64,000 bases of DNA from assembly GCA_022605955.1 (NCBI GenBank), contig JAKCOZ010000627.1, positions 1 to 64,000 of the forward strand. Reading direction: 5' to 3'. The position numbers were made by a program, and so were the translations under genes. Shown here piece after piece: positions 61,604 to 64,000 of the stretch (position 1 is the stretch's first letter; the number at the start of each line of letters is the position of its first letter). The notes under the pieces are model-generated. The model was not told the origin of the DNA. It saw only the letters and a program-made list of their open reading frames with translations, and searched no databases. The DNA is from Rallus limicola. Lineage: Eukaryota; Chordata; Aves; Gruiformes; Rallidae.

Positions 61604-63781
61604 ATGCCTTTCAGGCCTAGCTTCTTTACTTTGGAAGTTATTGCTGGACGTTTAGCATGTTTTGAACTGCAGTCTGCTAGGGCCGAGAAAAGCACCGTAG
61701 GAGGTTCCAGGCATGTTCCCTCTTTCCAGGCAAAGGAAAAGGCTGAGAGCCAAAGTGACAGGGTCTGCTCGTGTGTCCTGTTAGGAGGTTTCAGACAAGC
61801 TATGCCTTTCAGGCCTAGCTTCTTTACTTTGGGAGTTATTGCTGGACGTTTAGCATGTTTTGAACTGCAGTCTGCTAGGGCCGAGAAAAGCACCGTAGGA
61901 GGTTCCAGGCATGTTCCCTCTTTCCAGGCAAAGGAAAAGGCTGAGAGCCAAAGTGACAGGGTCTGCTCGTGTGTCCTGTTAGGAGGTTTCAGACAAGCTA
62001 TGCCTTTCAGGCCTCGCTTCTTTACTTTGGGAGTTATTGCTGGACGTTTAGCATGTTTTGAACTGCAGTCTGCTAGGGCCGAGAAAAGCACCGTAGGATG
62101 TTCCAGGCATGTTCCCTCTTTCCAGGCAAAGGAAAAGGCTGAGAGCCAAAGTGACAGGGTCTGCTCGTGTGTCCTGTTAGGGGGTTTCAGACAAGCTATG
62201 CCTTTCAGGCCTAGCTTCTTTACTTTGGGAGTTATTGCTGGACGTTTAGCATGTTTTGAACTGCAGTCTGCTAGGGCCGAGAAAAGCACCGTAGGAGGTT
62301 CCAGGCATGTTCCCTCTTTCCAGGCAAAGGAAAAGGCTGAGAGCCAAAGTGACAGGGTCTGCTCGTGTGTCCTGTTAGGAGGTTTCAGACAAGCTATGCC
62401 TTTCAGGCCTAGCTTCTTTACTTTGGGAGTTATTGCTGGACGTTTAGCATGTTTTGAACTGCAGTCTGCTAGGGCCGAGAAAAGCACCGTAGGAGGTTCC
62501 AGGCATGTTCCCTCTTTCCAGGCAAAGGAAAAGGCTGAGAGCCAAAGTGACAGGGTCTGCTCGTGTGTCCTGTTAGGAGGTTTCAGACAAGCTATGCCTT
62601 TCAGGCCTAGCTTCTTTACTTTGGGAGTTATTGCTGGACGTTTAGCATGTTTTGAACTGCAGTCTGCTAGGGCCGAGAAAAGCACCGTAGGAGGTTCCAG
62701 GCATGTTCCCTCTTTCCAGGCAAAGGAAAAGGCTGAGAGCCAAAGTGACAGGGTCTGCTCGTGTGTCCTGTTAGGAGGTTTCAGACAAGCTATGCCTTTC
62801 AGGCCTAGCTTCTTTACTTTGGGAGTTATTGCTGGACGTTTAGCATGTTTTGAACTGCAGTCTGCTAGGGCCGAGAAAAGCACCGTAGGAGGTTCCAGGC
62901 ATGTTCCCTCTTTCCAGGCAAAGGAAAAGGCTGAGAGCCAAAGTGACAGGGTCTGCTCGTGTGTCCTGTCAGGAGGTTTCAGACAAGCTATGCCTTTCAG
63001 GCCTAGCTTCTTTACTTTGGGAGTTATTGCTGGACGTTTAGCATGTTTTGAACTGCAGTCTGCTAGGGCCGAGAAAAGCCCCGTAGGAGGTTCCAGGCAT
63101 GTTCCCTCTTTCCAGGCAAAGGAAAAGGCTGAGAGCCAAAGTGACAGGGTCTGCTCGTGTGTCCTGTTAGGAGGTTTCAGACAAGCTATGCCTTTCAGGC
63201 CTAGCTTCTTTACTTTGGAAGTTATTGCTGGACATTTACCATGTTTTGAACTGCAGTCTGCTAGGGCCGAGAAAAGCACCATAGGAGGTTCCAGGCATGT
63301 TCCCTCTTTCCAGGCAAAGGAAAAGGCTGAGAGCCAAAATGACAGGGTCTGCTCGTGTGTCCTGTTAGGAGGTTTCAGACGAGCTATGCCTTTCAGGCCT
63401 AGCTTCTTTACTTTGGGAGTTATTGCTGGACGTTTAGCATGTTTTGAACTGCAGTCTGCTAGGGCCGAGAAAAGCACTGTAGGAGGTTCCAGGCATGTTC
63501 CCTCTTTCCAGGCAAAGGAAAAGGCTGAGAGCCAAAGTGACAGGGTCTGCTCGTGTGTCCTGTTAGGAGGTTTCAGACAAGCTATGCCTTTCAGGCCTAG
63601 CTTCTTTACTTTGGGAGTTATTGCTGGACGTTTAGCATGTTTTGAACTGCAGTCTGCTAGGGCCGAGAAAAGCACCGTAGGAGGTTCCAGGCATGTTCCC
63701 TCTTTCCAGGCAAAGGAAAAGGCTGAGAGCCAAAGTGACAGGGTCTGCTCGTGTGTCCTGTTAGGAGGTTTCAGACAAGCT
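61604..63781 (+). repeat. 38-monomer-spaced block, second copy
   Basis: Repeats the markers of 54076-56253: TTTGGAAGTT (near 61634), GGCCTCGCTTC (62015), TTAGGGGGTT (near 62170), GCCCCGTAGG (near 63079), and the five-change monomer at 63188 followed by CACTGTAGG (near 63477). Differences from the first copy are a private GTAGGATGTTCC (near 62098) and a CAAGC junction near 62787 where the first copy has CGAGC. Two adjacent monomers just upstream share TTTATCATG (near 61258 and 61456). Confidence 0.82.
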
Positions 63782-64000
63782 ATGCCTTTCAGGCCTAGCT
63801 TCTTTACTTTGGGAGTTATTGCTGGACGTTTAGCATGTTTTGAACTGCAGTCTGCTAGGGCCGAGAAAAGCACCGTAGGAGGTTCCAGGCATGTTCCCTC
63901 TTTCCAGGCAAAGGAAAAGGCTGAGAGCCAAAGTGACAGGGTCTGCTCGTGTGTCCTGTTAGGAGGTTTCAGACAAGCTATGCCTTTCAGGCCTAGCTTC

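Larger units (their letters stand above)
1..64000 (+). repeat. Satellite DNA array, 198-bp monomer, about 323 copies, head to tail
   Basis: The same 198-base unit recurs without interruption across the window. Unit starts fall at 21, 219, 417 and every 198 bases to 38037. After small indels they resume at 38236 (to 56254), and again at 59027 and 59624 (to 63980). Typical monomers carry zero to three substitutions against the consensus, so identity is about 98-100%. No inversion, transposon or unrelated spacer interrupts the array. The unit length is close to a nucleosome repeat length, which is common among centromeric satellites (inference). Because 198 is a multiple of 3, stop-free frames run for tens of kilobases on both strands. 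These should not be annotated as genes: the implied 66-residue repeat shows no domain I recognise, and the variants include many amino-acid changes and frameshifts. The family is not one I can name. Confidence 0.98.

Noticed and set aside
1..64000. A CRISPR array
   Set aside because: There are no short repeats separated by unique spacers; the whole 198-base unit repeats with 98-100% identity, and no cas gene is present.
1..64000. A CENP-B box in the monomer
   Set aside because: The core TTCG....A..CGGG does not occur in the consensus on either strand; no TTCG is present at all.
1..64000. Telomeric repeats, rDNA spacer or histone-type gene cluster
   Set aside because: No TTAGGG tract, rRNA segment or conserved coding block is present; isolated TTAGGG within GTTAGGGGGTTT (for example near 13664) is a single A to G variant of GTTAGGAGG.
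1..64000. An undescribed defence or gene system hidden in the window
   Set aside because: All 64 kb are accounted for by the satellite monomer, so no room remains for other genes. The only novelty visible is in the satellite and its organisation.

Overview
The whole window is one uninterrupted tandem array of satellite DNA. The repeating unit is 198 bp. I count 323 complete monomers from 21 to 63979 (each phased here from the ATG of ATGCCTTTCAGG), plus a 20-base tail of a monomer at the left edge and a 21-base head at the right edge. Neither end of the array is inside the window. All monomers run head to tail in the same orientation. Most differ from the consensus at zero to three positions. 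No non-satellite DNA, transposon, RNA gene or recognisable protein gene is present. The consensus is 50% G+C (44 A, 55 T, 57 G, 42 C by my count).

The organism cannot be named from this. A homogeneous array longer than 64 kb with multi-monomer higher-order repeats, and with much of its variation at CpG dinucleotides as CG to CA or TG changes, points to a CpG-methylating eukaryote and to centromeric, pericentromeric or subtelomeric heterochromatin. I do not recognise the monomer as a named satellite family.

Layout. (1) 1-10514: single monomers, then two adjacent copies of a 23-monomer (4554 bp) higher-order unit. (2) 10515-38036: nested segmental duplications, including a 6-monomer duplication, a 35-monomer (6930 bp) spacing used twice, and a cassette seen at 12 monomers and again at 15 after a 3-monomer insertion. 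(3) 38037-56253: a one-base insertion shifts the phase, then come more monomers, including an adjacent 8-monomer/9-monomer pair at 46750-50115 and a CpG-poor stretch at 50.3-55.2 kb. (4) 56254-64000: a cluster of small indels at 56.2-57.2 kb and further indels to 59.5 kb, followed by a second copy (38 monomers away) of the block at 54.1-56.2 kb.

The long open frames on both strands (the + frame is open from 21 to 38180, and minus frames cover most of the window) are by-products of the unit length: 198 is divisible by 3, and the consensus has no stop in one + frame and one - frame. I do not call any protein. The interest lies in the satellite itself: its higher-order architecture, a conserved dyad in each monomer, the CpG-decay pattern, and a probable consensus-quality problem near 56.2-57.2 kb.
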